A stretch of DNA of 32,958 bases from Chara braunii (lineage: Eukaryota; Streptophyta; Charophyceae; Charales; Characeae): the NCBI GenBank assembly GCA_003427395.1, contig BFEA01000935.1, positions 89,095 to 122,052 of the forward strand, written 5' to 3'. The notes under the pieces were generated by a model that was not told the DNA's origin, searched no databases, and saw only the letters and a program-made list of their open reading frames with translations. The position numbers were made by a program, and so were the translations under genes. Shown in pieces: positions 9,263 through 20,035 of this stretch. The first letter of the stretch is position 1. Each line of letters starts with the position of its first letter.

Positions 9263-9645
9263 CCATCATGCTTTGCTCTATCGTAAGAATAATATTGATT
9301 ACATCTCCTGATGTGCCACAGCCATGACTTCCTTAGATCTTTAACACTGCGTTAATACTCATTACAACTGCACTTCACAACTGCTTCCCTCTCTTAGTGA
9401 CCTGACATTCATGGATCGACTGTAGCACTGCATCAAAGACATAGTCTTTTTAACTCTGTTACTTGCTGAAACAGAAAATTAACTGAGATGCTGAAAACTT
9501 GAAATACTGAATTGACAAATGCAAGAATGATCAAAGTCTGTTGAAAACCGAGTTTTGTTGTCTCACTGTCTTATTATATTCTTTTTTAGTTCTCTGAAAC
9601 TGTTCTCTTACTTGGATGGTTGACCCCTCTTTCCTCTCTTTGAGA

Positions 9646-10347
9646 TCACCGTAAAATGAACTTACGAAGTCTTGACCCTGATACTATGTCATGAACCCTA
9701 GATCCATCCATTTTCGATATCTCATAAACTTCGCTTTCTACTTCTCCTGTGATTCTGTAAGAACCAAACCATCTAGGATCCAATCGTTTAGTCGACCGAG
9801 TCTCAAGAGAACTGTCGAATAAAAGAACAACATCACCAACCTTCAATTTCTCATTTCTTATATATTTTTTCTTGTTCCATCTCTCTTGATCTGATAATCT
9901 GCTGGATGATATTCTCTCTGCAACATCCATCACTGCTTGATCAACCTCTGATATTTGTCTTATTCTGATCTGGAGAATTTCTGAAATAGAATAATCTCTG
10001 TCACTCTTTTTACTTGACCATATCTTGAAAATATTCTGAATAGGCAAAATAACATATCGGTCACACCATAGAGTAAATGGAACATAACCAGTAGTCCTCT
10101 TGACTGTTATGTTGTCAACATAGACAACAACTCTTAATACTTTTGGCCAATTACTGAGATTTCCTTGACACCACTTAGCCAATGAATCTTTCAAGGTCAT
10201 ATTACCTCTCTCGACTGGCGCATTCGCTTGAGGATGGTAAGTTGTCATATATCGAATTCCGACTCCCAATCCGAGAGTGGTTCTTCTCACAATCTCATTT
10301 CTGAACTTTGATCCTCTGTCTGAGACAAACTCTCTGATAAACGGCTA
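9646..10347 (-). pseudogene. Integrase C-terminal half, pol copy 1
   Basis: The frame covers the end of the DDE core and the C-terminal domain of a Ty3/Gypsy integrase. It has YHPQANAPVERG with the catalytic Glu, then a basic helix, then a GPY/F-like motif in the form RWFGSYRI. An in-frame TAG at 10345-10347 separates it from the upstream half that carries the second catalytic Asp (VSDRG). The second copy at 18763-19518 has Tyr at that position, but has its own stops further down. No ATG starts this fragment; it is the tail of a longer pol frame. Confidence 0.85.
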
Positions 10348-10800
10348 CCTGAGATAAAGTTCCTCTATCCAGTCAGCCACTTGCTCGGTTGTCTTCCTTT
10401 TCCGTTTTTGTGCCTCAACTTATCCAGAGAAATTATCTCTCATGTTCAATATATATCTCATCCCGCCTTTCCTTAATGGTATCGTGATGAGATCTAAATG
10501 AACTCGACTTCGAGGCTCCACAAAAACAGTGGGAAGTAAAGACTCAATCATTCTTGTAGTAAACCTCTTCTAATATAACACACATGATTTACAAAATCTG
10601 AAAATCATGTCCCTCATGTCAGGCCAGAAGTAGAGTTTGACAGTCTTAAAGTAGGTTGCCTCAGCAACTCTGTGGCCGCCTGCAACCCTCTCATGTAGAG
10701 CAACAATTATCTCTAGTTATCTCTCTTTGCCACAGACTACTCTTAGTGAAGGTAGTCCTCCCTTACCATCTACAAAAAGATGTTCTCTTTTTAATCTAAA
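10348..10800 (-). pseudogene. Integrase N-terminal half, pol copy 1, broken
   Basis: The DNA aligns with 19080-19518, which encodes the zinc-binding HHCC region and the first Asp of the core. Here several stops and small indels interrupt the frame (for example near 10420 and 10570), so no long ORF survives. Confidence 0.75.
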
Positions 10801-11457
10801 CTTTCTTCCTTGAGTTTTTGCAAAAGTATTCCTTTAGCTGTTCCCTTTCCATCCTCTTACCAACCTCTTGATAAATTTCATCCTATTCTTCAAAGATGAA
10901 AAATATTTTTTCCTCCTTCTTTTCACTTTCTTCTTCTTCTTTTGAACAAGAGTTTTCCCCTTTTTCATGAGCAGTCACAGCTGCTGCGTTAACTCTAGCA
11001 TACCAATCATTTGGCTCAACCTCTTCTTCTTTCCTATGGATCGACTCATAAACATAGGCATCAGGGATCTCTCCCCAACGATCTCTCTCATCAGGTCATA
11101 AACTCCACTTATAGGAGTTTAGTACTTCATGATCTTCATCATCCTTCTCATTCAGAAAATTATCAACATAGGTTGATTTTTCAATCGTTTCTTCAATATC
11201 TTCTTCTTCATATTTTCTCCATTCAATCCGGCTCAGGCCATCTGCTCTGTTCTTCTAAGTAGGAATCTTTTCCAACTTAAAATCAAAAGTTCAGATGAAG
11301 GCAATCCATCTGCTGACTGTTGGATCTACTTGCTGGTGCTTCTTAATAGCACCAATCACAGCAGATGCATCAGACCTCAAGATGAATCACCTCCCTAGTA
11401 CATAGTGCCTGAAGCATCTGAGACTATGGATGATTGTCGGCAACTCTTTTATGAATT
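10801..11457 (-). pseudogene. RNase H to integrase linker, pol copy 1, broken
   Basis: Aligns with 19519-20210. It encodes the acidic linker rich in E, D and K and the end of RNase H (copy 2 has NRADGLNWIEW). Stops and indels break the frame. RNase H is then cut at 11466/11467 by the insertion. Confidence 0.7.
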
Positions 11458-11466
11458 GGGTATAAC
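11458..11466. repeat. Left 9-bp target-site duplication
   Basis: GGGTATAAC appears here and again at 12410-12418. The uninterrupted second pol copy has a single GGGTATAAC near 20205. This proves insertion of 11467-12409 with a 9-bp (at least 8-bp) duplication. Confidence 0.85.
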
Positions 11467-11580
11467 ATGTGTAGGACGGCGAACGTGTTCGCGCCCCTTC
11501 ATGTTTGCGCGAACATGTTCGCGCGTTCGCGCGAACAACTCGCGAACATGTTCGGGCGAACATAATTTTTTTTCGTAAAA

Positions 11581-11618
<38 letters not shown>

Positions 11619-12048
11619 GCTTTCTGTACGATAAGATAAGGCCACGCTTGTTGTTTAGTCACCTGTCCCCCAATCAATATCTTGTTCGTCTGCGGAATCT
11701 GACTGACCGAAATCTCCGCCAACGCGGCCTGTGTTTTACATATGATTGAATTTCAATGTTGTTATTTGTTTCTTTGATGGCCGCTATTTTTGCAGTCATT
11801 TGTTCAAGTGTGTTTTTGATCGAGAGCTTATTATATGACACGAAGTGTTACCTATCTACTTCTCCGAACACAATATCCTGAGTACCTATGATAGTAACCA
11901 GTGACTTAGTAATTGTGAAATTAAAATCTTTTGTAAACGAGTGGATGGTCCACTTAAACAATACAATTCGAGTGTACCATCTTCAAAATCATAAGTCATA
12001 AAAATATTTGTGTTAATAATCAAATTATCCTTCGGCCTAGCTTTCAAG

Positions 12049-12142
12049 TCTGACACCTGCCCGGTGCTGGAAGGTGAAAAGGAGAAGTGACATAAGCTTC
12101 GAATGGAAGCCCCAGTAAACGGCGGCAGTAACTCTAACTGTC
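12049..12142 (+). rRNA. Fragment of mitochondrial-type LSU rRNA (H67-H69 area)
   Basis: The 94 bases read TCTGACACCTGCCCGGTGCT, then GAAGCCCCAGTAAACGGCGG, then CAGTAACTCTAACTGTC. These are hallmark conserved segments of 23S-like rRNA domain IV, leading into the helix 69 loop. The helix 69 version with CAGTAACTCTAACTG fits a mitochondrial gene better than plastid or cytosolic LSU. Similarity stops abruptly on both sides: the expected CTAAGGTAGCG does not follow. It is a captured, non-functional piece. The flanks could be intron or unrelated DNA. Confidence 0.75.
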
Positions 12143-12245
12143 AACTTTATTTGACAAATATATATATATATATATATTTTTCGGTTTTTGATTTCTAACT
12201 CATGATTGGCTACGAATTTGAAAATGACTCAAGGACAAAATTTGC

Positions 12246-12315
12246 NNNNNNNNNNNNNNNNNNNNNNNNNNNNNNNNNNNNNNNNNNNNNNNNNNNNNNN
12301 NNNNNNNNNNNNNNN
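12246..12315. other. Assembly gap (70 N)
   Basis: A run of N inside the 943-bp insertion. The true length and content are unknown. Confidence 0.99.
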
Positions 12316-12409
12316 TTTTTATGTTCGCGTTCGGAGGGTTTTGGGCGCTTGCTCGCGTTCGGGTGAACATGATCGCGTTCGACTCCGAACGCGAACATGG
12401 TGCCACGTA

Positions 12410-12418
12410 GGGTATAAC
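12410..12418. repeat. Right 9-bp target-site duplication
   Basis: Second GGGTATAAC flanking the 943-bp insertion. RNase H coding similarity resumes directly after it. Confidence 0.85.
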
Positions 12419-12838
12419 CTCTTTCTGTAGAGTTAAGAGTCCTGCTCTCAAATCTCAGAGGCCTCTCTTTCCCATTTTCATCTTTCTGAATGAACACACC
12501 ACCCATAACAACTGGTCCTCCATCTGCCTCAATGATGAAAGGTCTCCCTTCCTCATCATCATAAGAAAATACTCCCAACACTACACCCCCATCTTTTAAT
12601 TTCTCCTGTAGAGTTTCTACAGTGGTTTGTCTTTTTTCATTCCATTCTAAGTTAGCCTATTGCCTTACCATCTCCCTTAGAGACTCTGCAAGGGTAGCAA
12701 AATGAGGAATAAAAATCCTCCAGAATCCACAGATACCCAAGAAGCTTCTGACGTCTGTCACTCTCTTGAGTGACAGAGACCAGTTTAAGATCTTGTCTAT
12801 CTTCTTGGGGTCAGGACTCCTACCCTTGGAGAAACATC
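12419..12838 (-). pseudogene. RNase H start and end of RT, pol copy 1
   Basis: The frame holds the end of reverse transcriptase (RSFLGICGFWRIFIPHF) and the start of RNase H (FIIEADGGPV, then ESRTLNSTERGY). It stops matching RT at 12838, where block B2 begins, so the catalytic palm of RT is missing from this copy. It keeps TGG at the codon that is a TGA stop in copy 2 (20570). The fusion frame 12657-12995 joins RT residues to B sequence. Confidence 0.85.
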
Positions 12839-14093
12839 TGTAGTCCAGTACGGCTGTTACCGTAGGCCCATCCCCCGACATTCGCTCCAACTTGCAAAGG
12901 GACTGGATACACCTCGGCCTATAGCCGTATAGCCCGCTGCTTCGCACCATGGTCGAGTCTTCCCCGAGCAGGCGGAGCACGGTACCAGTTGCCAACTCCG
13001 AAATAGCCCAAACTTAGGCACTCAAGGCGCACACACATAGACAAAATTACGCGCACACTTCGCCGCTCAATTCGTCCTTCTTTCGTCACCCGTTCTCAGC
13101 GTAATAGAGCTGCCCAGGCACGAGTACCTTGAAGCTCATCTCCACGACCTTTATATGATCATTGCTCACCACAATCCTAGTGCTTTAAACGAGGAACGCA
13201 AACGCCTTTCCTAGATTCTGAAATTAAGAAAATCATCCTTTCCATAATTTTAGTAGGACAAGTAAACGAAAAGGAGAGGAGGAATAAGAAAAAGGAAAAC
13301 AGGGAATTTAACTCCAGCGGCCACAGTACGCCCTTTTGTTTTCCCCAGATCCCTAGTCCTGTCACAACGCGACTGCAAACCAGGATGGTGGTCCCATAAC
13401 AGGACGCTAATGGTCACCTCCTTTTCTTGAAAACTCACCTTTGGGCTACCCTTAACGGGTACCCATGTCCAATGGCAAGGAGAGGGCTTATGACCTCCCA
13501 TTGGGGGGGTGATAAGCCTCCTACCGATGAGGCCGCGGGTTGCCGTTCTTTTGGGGTCACACTGCGCGGAGCTCAACCGGACAGCTTAGCCGAGGGACGG
13601 CATCCGAAGAGTCGGGCCAGTGTAAATCGCAGACCATTGTTGGGGCCCGAGGCTCAGTCCGTCAGTGTCCTTGCGAAATGACGGCCAGGAAAAGACCTAA
13701 CAGGACTCAGTAACTATAATAATAAATAACAATAATAATAATACCATCATTAGGAAAGAAAAAAAAACGACGCTTCGAAATTCTCTTGCACCTTCCCCTT
13801 TCCAACGGTGACTATCATCGCATCGCCTACTGCATAACCCGACCACAAGGGTCCAACGCGCGATTGATAACGCCACACGGGTTATGGCTATCACGCCCCT
13901 GCACCTGGCCCAGATCGCGACCACCAGAACACGAGGCTCAATTCAACTACAGACGGTCAGGCTATCAGACGACAACTGCGGTTTCCGAAACCGAGCCGTC
14001 GGCCCCGCAAAATAACACGAGGCCAAATAAGAACCGAGTCAGACGATTCAAGTGAATCGGAAAGGTTAAATAATAATAATAATAACAACAACA

Positions 14094-14101
14094 ATAATGA
14101 T
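14094..14101. repeat. Left 8-bp target-site duplication of the hAT-like MITE
   Basis: ATAATGAT occurs here and at 14877-14884, directly outside the inserted element. The site lies in a TAA repeat, which lowers its specificity a little. Confidence 0.7.
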
Positions 14102-14876
14102 CAGGGTTGCCGGCGTTCGGGACGGGCCGAACACCCGAACCCGAATGCCCGAACGTTTGGGACCCCCTCTCGACGCGTTCGGACGTTCGGCCGAACGCGG
14201 AACCAAAACAAAATAAATAAATAAATATAACAAAAGGTTTCCAAAAATTCTGAAAAACAAATATGTCATGCAGAAGAATAAACTAAACAACATTTGCCGC
14301 AACAGTACATCCAAATTCCTTACCAAATTTGAAATAAAAATTAAATACGAAAACAAAATAATATTAATGAAAAAAAAAAAAAAAAAACGAGAATGAAATT
14401 ATTGCGTGGGCGAGCAAGTTTTTGACACCACCATCTTTGGCGATTTTTCTTTTTTTTTTGGATTTATCAAATGCCATGAAATTTTATACATATGTATCTT
14501 ACATAATGGAGAACCTGCAAATAAAGTTTGAAAAAATAATATTTTTTTTCAGGCCCCGAAATAAAGGGAAAACAAAAAGTGAAAAGAAAAAAAAAAACAA
14601 ATTAGTAAGTGGGAAAGCAAGTTTTGACACCACCATCTTTGCCGATTTTTCATTATTGTTTGGCTTTACAGAATGACATCTAAATTGAGAGAAAGGTAGT
14701 CTGCATAACACAGAACTTACAAAAAAAAAATAAAAAAACATAATAATTTTTAGGTACCAAAATATTTTTTTGCGGGGTCCGAACCCCTTCGAGTTCGGGC
14801 CCCGTACGGGGACCCGAACGCCCGAACGTTCGGGGGTCAGCTTAAGGGCCTCCGTACGTTCGGCCTGACAACTCTG
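14102..14876. mobile_element. hAT-like non-autonomous transposon (775 bp)
   Basis: Block B1 lacks this segment. The ends are CAGGGTTGCC on the left and, read inward, CAGAGTTGTC on the right, resembling hAT terminal repeats, and the target duplication is 8 bp. Both subterminal zones are packed with CCGAACG/CGTTCGG motifs in both orientations (14118-14200 and 14776-14866), a usual transposase-binding layout. The AT-rich centre contains two units of a 203-bp tandem repeat starting at 14406 and 14609. No transposase is encoded. Confidence 0.8.
14406..14775. repeat. 203-bp tandem repeat inside the MITE, two units
   Basis: Units start GTGGG at 14406 and 14609. Both carry AGCAAGTTTT, GACACCACCATCTTTG, CGATTTTTC and a later AATAATTTTT-AGG segment. 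The second unit is shortened. Confidence 0.7.
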
Positions 14877-14888
14877 ATAATGATACTA

Positions 14889-14952
<64 letters not shown>
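14877..14952. repeat. Right target duplication and (TAA)n microsatellite
   Basis: ATAATGAT (14877-14884) is followed by a long TAA run, the continuation of the tract interrupted by the MITE. Confidence 0.8.
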
Positions 14953-15536
14953 GGCCGAGAGAGAAAGGGGTTATGGTGCCCTTACTACCCCGAACTAACG
15001 CAGGAACTCAGACCTTCGCATAGATTCGACGATGAATTTTTCCTTCCTTTTTCCATATTTTCTTTTTCCCTCGCTTCTTTTTTCTCGACTCTCGTCATCT
15101 TGACAACGATACCCACCCCGTGTACCTAACCCATAACCTGACAAGGGGCCTTCGACGCGCAGCAGAAAAAATTGCGCCCGTCCCTCCACCCTCGCGTCCC
15201 AGGGCGAGCCCGGCGGCTACCACGACTCCAAGTCCGTAGTGCTCTGTTGTGCAACAGGGCGCCGAGCTTGCGTAGACCAATGGAAAGCCCTGTGGAGCAC
15301 CCTTTTGCTGAGGACATGCACCGACAGGGCCAGTCCATTTCAAGGCACCACCCTGGTATTCTCAGCGTTGCTGTGGAGGTTCGGCGACAGACTAAGCCTT
15401 TGCACGTCCGAAGCGTTGACACCAAACAGGAACTTGGCATACAAAGGAGGGTCGGGACACCACGCCCTCCGACATAATACAAAACCCCCACCCAACGTCC
15501 CCGCTGCCCGCTGGGTCTAAGCACCTACGCAGTAGA

Positions 15537-15543
15537 TATAAAA
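15537..15543 (+). promoter_or_regulatory. Plus-strand TATA box in block B2
   Basis: TATAAAA is conserved with 6812-6818. Spacing to the ORF start at 15814 is 270 bases, almost the same as in B1. Confidence 0.4.
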
Positions 15544-15813
15544 TGACCTGCTACGGTAACGCACTCACACCCTTTTTTTTTTTTGAAACTCGTGGTGTAG
15601 TTACTGTTACAGCTTCCTCGCCGGCCAGCTTCTCGCACTCTCAAAACGTTCGTGTTCTTCTCTCTTACGGCTTGCGGCAACTAGTATGATCGGTACAATC
15701 AATTTTCTTCTTCCTTCTTCTGCAGTCCACAATTCCTTCACCGCAGTACCCCTTAGTACAACGTCCTCTTCGTCTCTCCCATTTTTCTCTTTAGTTACCA
15801 TCTCGTTTCCACC

Positions 15814-16029
15814 ATGCCTGAAGCAAGTAAGGGACAGGGACGAGGAAGAGGTGGTAGAGAAGGGAAAGTCCGCGAAGAGCCGTCGGCTCGTACGCGGCGT
15901 AAATACAGTTCGGAGGAGGAGGAAGATGAGCCACATGGCTATGGTGCTCACTCGAGACCCTATCCTCGCCACTCATTTGCGGCATGGTATGAAAGAACTC
16001 CATCCCCGGACAGGATGGAGTATTTCTAG
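15814..16029 (+). CDS. Antisense 71-codon ORF in block B2 (unknown)
   Basis: Counterpart of 7087-7302, with the same ATG context, length and TAG stop. It has a Gly/Arg-rich N-terminus, an acidic middle and an aromatic C-terminal part. It differs at six residues, mostly around the basic-acidic boundary. After the TAG the frame continues (KKFEARYGEPSTSSPP) to a stop near 16120. A shared in-frame TAG in both copies predates the duplication. It may be a real stop, a decayed codon, or readthrough; nothing in the sequence decides. Confidence 0.35.
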   Translation: MPEASKGQGRGRGGREGKVREEPSARTRRKYSSEEEEDEPHGYGAHSRPYPRHSFAAWYERTPSPDRMEYF

Positions 16030-18330
16030 AAGAAGTTCGAAGCGCGCTACGGCGAGCCCAGCACCTCTTCCCCTCCTTACATTCCCAGAGCTCCCATCAC
16101 TCCCACGCCGAGTAAGCCCTAGTGACCGGTCCGCCATCCTCTATCCATTGCACGGTTCCCTCACCCTCTCACCCCAATAACTGCATTCTTTTCAGCATTT
16201 TCTTTCTTCTCTCTCTGCTTTAGATCGAGCTCATGGCGATTTTCTATATTCGGTATAGGCGCGACTTTTTCTCAGCTTTCTGAATCTGCTTCTCTCTCAG
16301 TTCTTTTGCTCAAAATTCACTTCATAGCGTCCCCGCTTAAGAGTTCGAATACCTTGAAGACGGGGAAGCAGGCTCCTCGTGGGCCAGACCGCTTGTCGAC
16401 CACCAAAAGAATGAAAGAAGGATTATATTTTCTTTACTTTCTAATTAGCTGCTGACTTTGACCTCCTGTCATTCCGAAATCTCTTTTCTGTCTGAATTTT
16501 TACAGCTTAAGAGTTATCTCACCCTTCATCTTGACAGCAAAGTCGAGGGTGTTGTCAGTCAGATACCAATGCTTGTGATACCCATCCAATCTGCCATGCT
16601 GGGAGTAGGGCATACCAAACCCATTTTTATGTTCTCTGGTCTGAGTGAGGCATCTCCTCAACTTCTCAGACAAGAAAAAAGGATACCAAACCCCTTTTCA
16701 TTTTCTCTGGTCTGGGGAACTTCAAATAAATCTTTATATACCTGCAAAATAGCGAGTCCCACAGACAACAAACTATGCCCCAACATGCAGGCTTCCCGAC
16801 AATTAACAGCCAAGCAACAAGTAAACAAAATAAAACCAATAAAAAAATAATAAAATAATAAAAATCAAATAATAAAATAATAAAATAATAAGACAAATCT
16901 TCACACCTAAGAATTATTGATTGCCTTGGTTTTGGCCCACCACTGGCCAGGAATGTCAGACCTCCCGACAGTTTGACATACCCTATTCAGCCCGCCTCAG
17001 GCCAGGACAAGCCAGACCATTTGTCTCGACAGCCCCCTTGACCTGCCTCCAGGTCGGGACCAACATACCCACTACTCGAGTATGGTAGCCCTTTGACACT
17101 CTCGACAGGACACCCAGACTATATCGGGTCTGGTCACCCTATGACAGTAGACGTACCGTCAGTCAAACTGTCCAAAACCCGGATTCGACCACTGCCGTCG
17201 GGGACCGGCTCACCCACCAGTTTTTGGCCTAGGGCACTGGCTGCCCCGCCCAGATTTTTGAACGTAGGACCCGGTTTAACCACAGTTTCAGGCTCTGGCG
17301 AACCTCACTGGATTGCATCCTCTGACTGCGGTAGGGTTCCAGCTGACCCCTCTCGACCTCACAGGCCAGACCCCGGAGTCTTAGCCTCAGTCGACTACGG
17401 AATTCGACACTCGCATCGGGGACCTGTTGACCCCACCGGATTGCAACCTACTGCGGTAAGGCTCTGGTTGGCCCCGACAATCAATGCATCTTTAGGTTAA
17501 AGAAGAAAATCCCAAGCACAGACATCCAAGCAGACATCTCGTACCCACAGTCAGACAGTCCATGCCCCAGGCAATAGGACAAACATTTTCTCAAGAGACG
17601 TCACTTCAGTCTCAAGAGGCACTGAACAGCAACATGATAACCAGCACCAAGCCCTTGCAGGAGACCTCCCTTCAACCTCAAGAAGGATGCTCAGTGCTGG
17701 CCCCAGAGAGGTCCCTTCCCTCAGCTGGGAATTTTTTTCCAAGAGACGTCCCGTCGGTCTCAAGGAAATATTGAAATGTTGATCTCAGAGAGGTCCCTTC
17801 CCTCATCTGAATGAAAACAGACAACTTAGTTAAGAAACACAAAGTCCCTCTACTGACAACTCTCAGTCAAGTAAAGTTGGACTTCTTTATGTTTGTCCTC
17901 ATCTGGACTTCTTGGATGGACAACTTAGTCAAAGACACGAAGTTCTTCTGCTGACAACTATCATACAAAACTGAACTTCTTTATGCCCATCATACTTTTC
18001 TCTATCATAAGAATAATATTGATTACATCTCCTGATATGCCACAGCCATGAGTTCCTTAGATTTTTAGCACTGCGTCAATACTCATTACAACGCACTTCA
18101 CAGTTGCTTCCCTCTCTCAGGGACCTGACACTCATGGATCGACTGTAGCACTGCATCAAAGACATAGTCTTTTTAACTCTGTTACTTGCAGAAACAGAAA
18201 ATTAACTGACATGCTGAAAACTTGAAATACTGAATTGACAAATGCAAGAATGATCAAAGTCTGCTGAAAACCGAGTTCTGTTGTCTCACTGTCTTATTAT
18301 ATTATCTTTTAGTTCTTCGAAACTGTTGTA
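16030..18330. other. Block B2 right part, no supported gene
   Basis: Collinear with 7303-9645. It has an AT-rich AATAAAATAATA tract at 16845-16890 and the diverged 70-bp repeats near 17823-17988. The open frames at 16458-16850 and 17093-17500 are interrupted or lack an ATG in one or both copies. Confidence 0.55.
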
Positions 18331-18762
18331 TTACTTGGATGATTGAACCCTCTTTTCTATCTTTGAGATCACCGTAGGGATCAGATAAGGGTCTCTGAAA
18401 ATGAACGTACGATGTCTTGACCCTGATACCGTGTCATGAATCCTGGATCCATCTATTTCCGATATCTCACAAACTTTGTCTTCTGCTCCTCCTGTGATTC
18501 TGTAAGGACCAAGCCATCCAAGCTCCAATTGTTTAGTTCATTGAGTCTCAAGAGAACTGTCGAATAGAAGAACAACATCACCAACCTTCAATATCGCTTT
18601 TCTTATATATCTTTTCTTGTTTCATCTCTCTTGATCTGATAATCTGTCGGATGTCATTCTCTCTGCAGCATCCATCACTGCTTGATCAACCTCTGATATT
18701 TGTCTCATTCTGATCTGGAGAAGCTCTGAAATAGAATAATCTCTGTCACTCTCTTGACTTGA
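18331..18762 (-). pseudogene. Integrase C-terminal domain, pol copy 2
   Basis: The end of the integrase frame carries GWLGPYRITG, the GPY/F motif of Ty3/Gypsy integrases, and a tail ending at 18331. In-frame stops near 18540 (TGA) and 18761 (TAG) separate it from the catalytic core; copy 1 has sense codons at both. No chromodomain is seen after the GPY/F motif. Confidence 0.85.
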
Positions 18763-19518
18763 CTATGTCTTGACAATATTCTCAATAGGCAAAATAACAT
18801 ATCGGTCAGACCACAGAGTAAATGGAGCATAGCTAGTAGTCCTATTGACTGTTATGTTGTCAGCATAGACAACAACTCTTAATACTTTTGGCCAATTACT
18901 GAGATTTCCTTGACACCACTTAGCCAATGAATCTTTCAAGGTCATGTCACCTCTCTCGACTGGCGCATTCGCTTGAGGATGGTAAGTTGTCATATATCGA
19001 ATTCCGACTCCCAATCCGAGAGTGGTTCTTCTCACAATCTCATTTCTGAACTTCGATCCTCTGTCTGAGACAAACTCTCTGATAAAAGGATACCTGAGAT
19101 AGAGGTCCTCTATCCAGTCAGCCACTTGCTCGGTTGTCTTGCTTTTCGGAATTTTTGCCTCAACATATCTAGAGAAATTAGCTCTCATGGTCAATATATA
19201 TTTCATCGCGCCTTTGCCTAATGACATGGTGATGAGATCTAAATGAACTCGACTTCGAGGCTCCACAAAAACAGTGGGAAATAAAGACTCAATCATTCTT
19301 GTAGTAGACCTCTTCTGACATAACACACAGGATTTACAAAATCTGAAAATCATGTCCCTCATGTCAGGCCAGAAGTAGAGTTTGACAGCCTTAGAGTAGG
19401 TTGCCTCAGCAACTCTGTGGCCGCCTGCAACCCTCTCATGTAGAGCAACAATTATCTCTAGTTGTCTCTCTTTGCCACAAACCACTCTTAGTGAAGGTAG
19501 TCCTCCCTTACCATCCAC
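18763..19518 (-). pseudogene. Integrase, zinc-binding and DDE core, pol copy 2
   Basis: Integrase inserts the cDNA of the element into the host genome. The 251-codon frame contains the HHCC zinc region (H27, H34, C64, C67, in the setting WPDMRDM...C-x-x-CQ). The catalytic triad is D94 (VHLDL), D152 (VSDRG) and E188 (PVERG), with exactly 35 residues between D152 and E188, as required for D,D35E enzymes. The core is therefore intact, but the frame is cut off from the C-terminal domain by a TAG and from upstream pol by a shift near 19510. Order RNase H then integrase places it in Ty3/Gypsy rather than Ty1/Copia. Confidence 0.93.
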
Positions 19519-20035
19519 AAAAAGATGTCCTCTTTTTAATCTGAACTTTTTTCCTTGAGTTTTTGCAGAAGTATTCCTTTAGTTGTTTCCTTTCCATCCT
19601 CTTACCAACCTTTTGATAAATTTCATCATATTCTTCAAAGATGAAAAACATTTTTTCCTCCTTCTTTTCACTTTCTTCTTCTTCCTTTGAACCAGAGTTT
19701 TCCCCTTTTTCATGAGCACTCACAGCTATTCCGTTAACTCAAGCATACCAATCATTTGGCTCAACCTCTTCTTCTTTCCCAAGGATCGATTCGTAAACAT
19801 AGGCATCAGGGATATCTCTCCAACTGTCTCTCTCTTCAGGCCATAAAATCCACTTATAGGAGTTTATTACTTCATAATCTTCATCATCGTTCTCATTCAG
19901 AAAGTTATCAACATAGGCTGATTCTTCAATCATTTCTTCAATATCTTCTTCTTCATATTTTCTCCATTCAATCCAGTTTAGGCCATCTGCTCTGTTCTTC
20001 TGAATAGGAATATTTTCCAACTTAAAATCAAAAGT
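19508..20035 (-). pseudogene. Acidic linker between RNase H and integrase
   Basis: Two frames (19508-19723 and 19739-20020) separated by a stop encode a strongly charged linker rich in E, D and K, beginning with NRADGL, the usual sequence after Ty3/Gypsy RNase H. It is much longer than most linkers in this family (about 170 residues). The N-terminal side joins RNase H through another break near 20030. Confidence 0.75.

Larger units (their letters stand above)
4928..9645. repeat. Block B1: long 3' region downstream of integrase, copy 1
   Basis: This block is collinear with 12839-18330 (B2), and part of it with 31505-32865 (B3). It contains a (TAA)n tract near 6151-6232, a plus-strand TATA/Kozak/ORF unit around 6812-7302, many pyrimidine-rich tracts and a pair of diverged short repeats at 9092-9262. 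It runs without visible boundary into the integrase end at 9646. Short open frames conserved between copies mostly differ by amino-acid-changing substitutions, so most of the block looks non-coding. Confidence 0.8.
11467..12409. mobile_element. 943-bp insertion in RNase H, MULE-like or hAT-like non-autonomous element
   Basis: This stretch is absent from pol copy 2 and is bounded by a 9-bp direct repeat, the size typical of Mutator-like elements (8 would suit hAT). Both ends are dense in short palindromic motifs of the form CGAACATGTTCGCG, facing inward on each side. Clear terminal inverted repeats are not evident; only scattered matches (GTG, AC) align at the tips. Inside are two (TA)n tracts (11582-11614 and 12157-12177), an organellar rRNA fragment and a 70-base gap. 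No transposase is seen, so it would have been moved by an enzyme from elsewhere. Confidence 0.7.
12839..18330. repeat. Block B2: second copy of block B
   Basis: Collinear with 4928-9645 apart from the transposon at 14102-14876 and small indels. The left edge is abrupt: RT sequence ends at AACATCT and B sequence begins TGTAGTCC, with only CT in common. The right edge is seamless into integrase, as in copy 1. Divergence in a sampled 216-base stretch is about 10 differences. Confidence 0.85.

Noticed and set aside
4928-9645. Block B as the LTR of another element, since it begins TGTAG
   Set aside because: The left edge is only the breakpoint of the duplication (the frame continues across 4928), the right edge runs into integrase without a boundary, and no PBS or second end is visible.
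17093-17500. 135-codon plus-strand ORF in B2
   Set aside because: The B1 counterpart stops halfway (near 8648), and the protein is a Pro/Gly/Ser-rich translation of repeated GACC/GGGAC motifs without recognisable structure.
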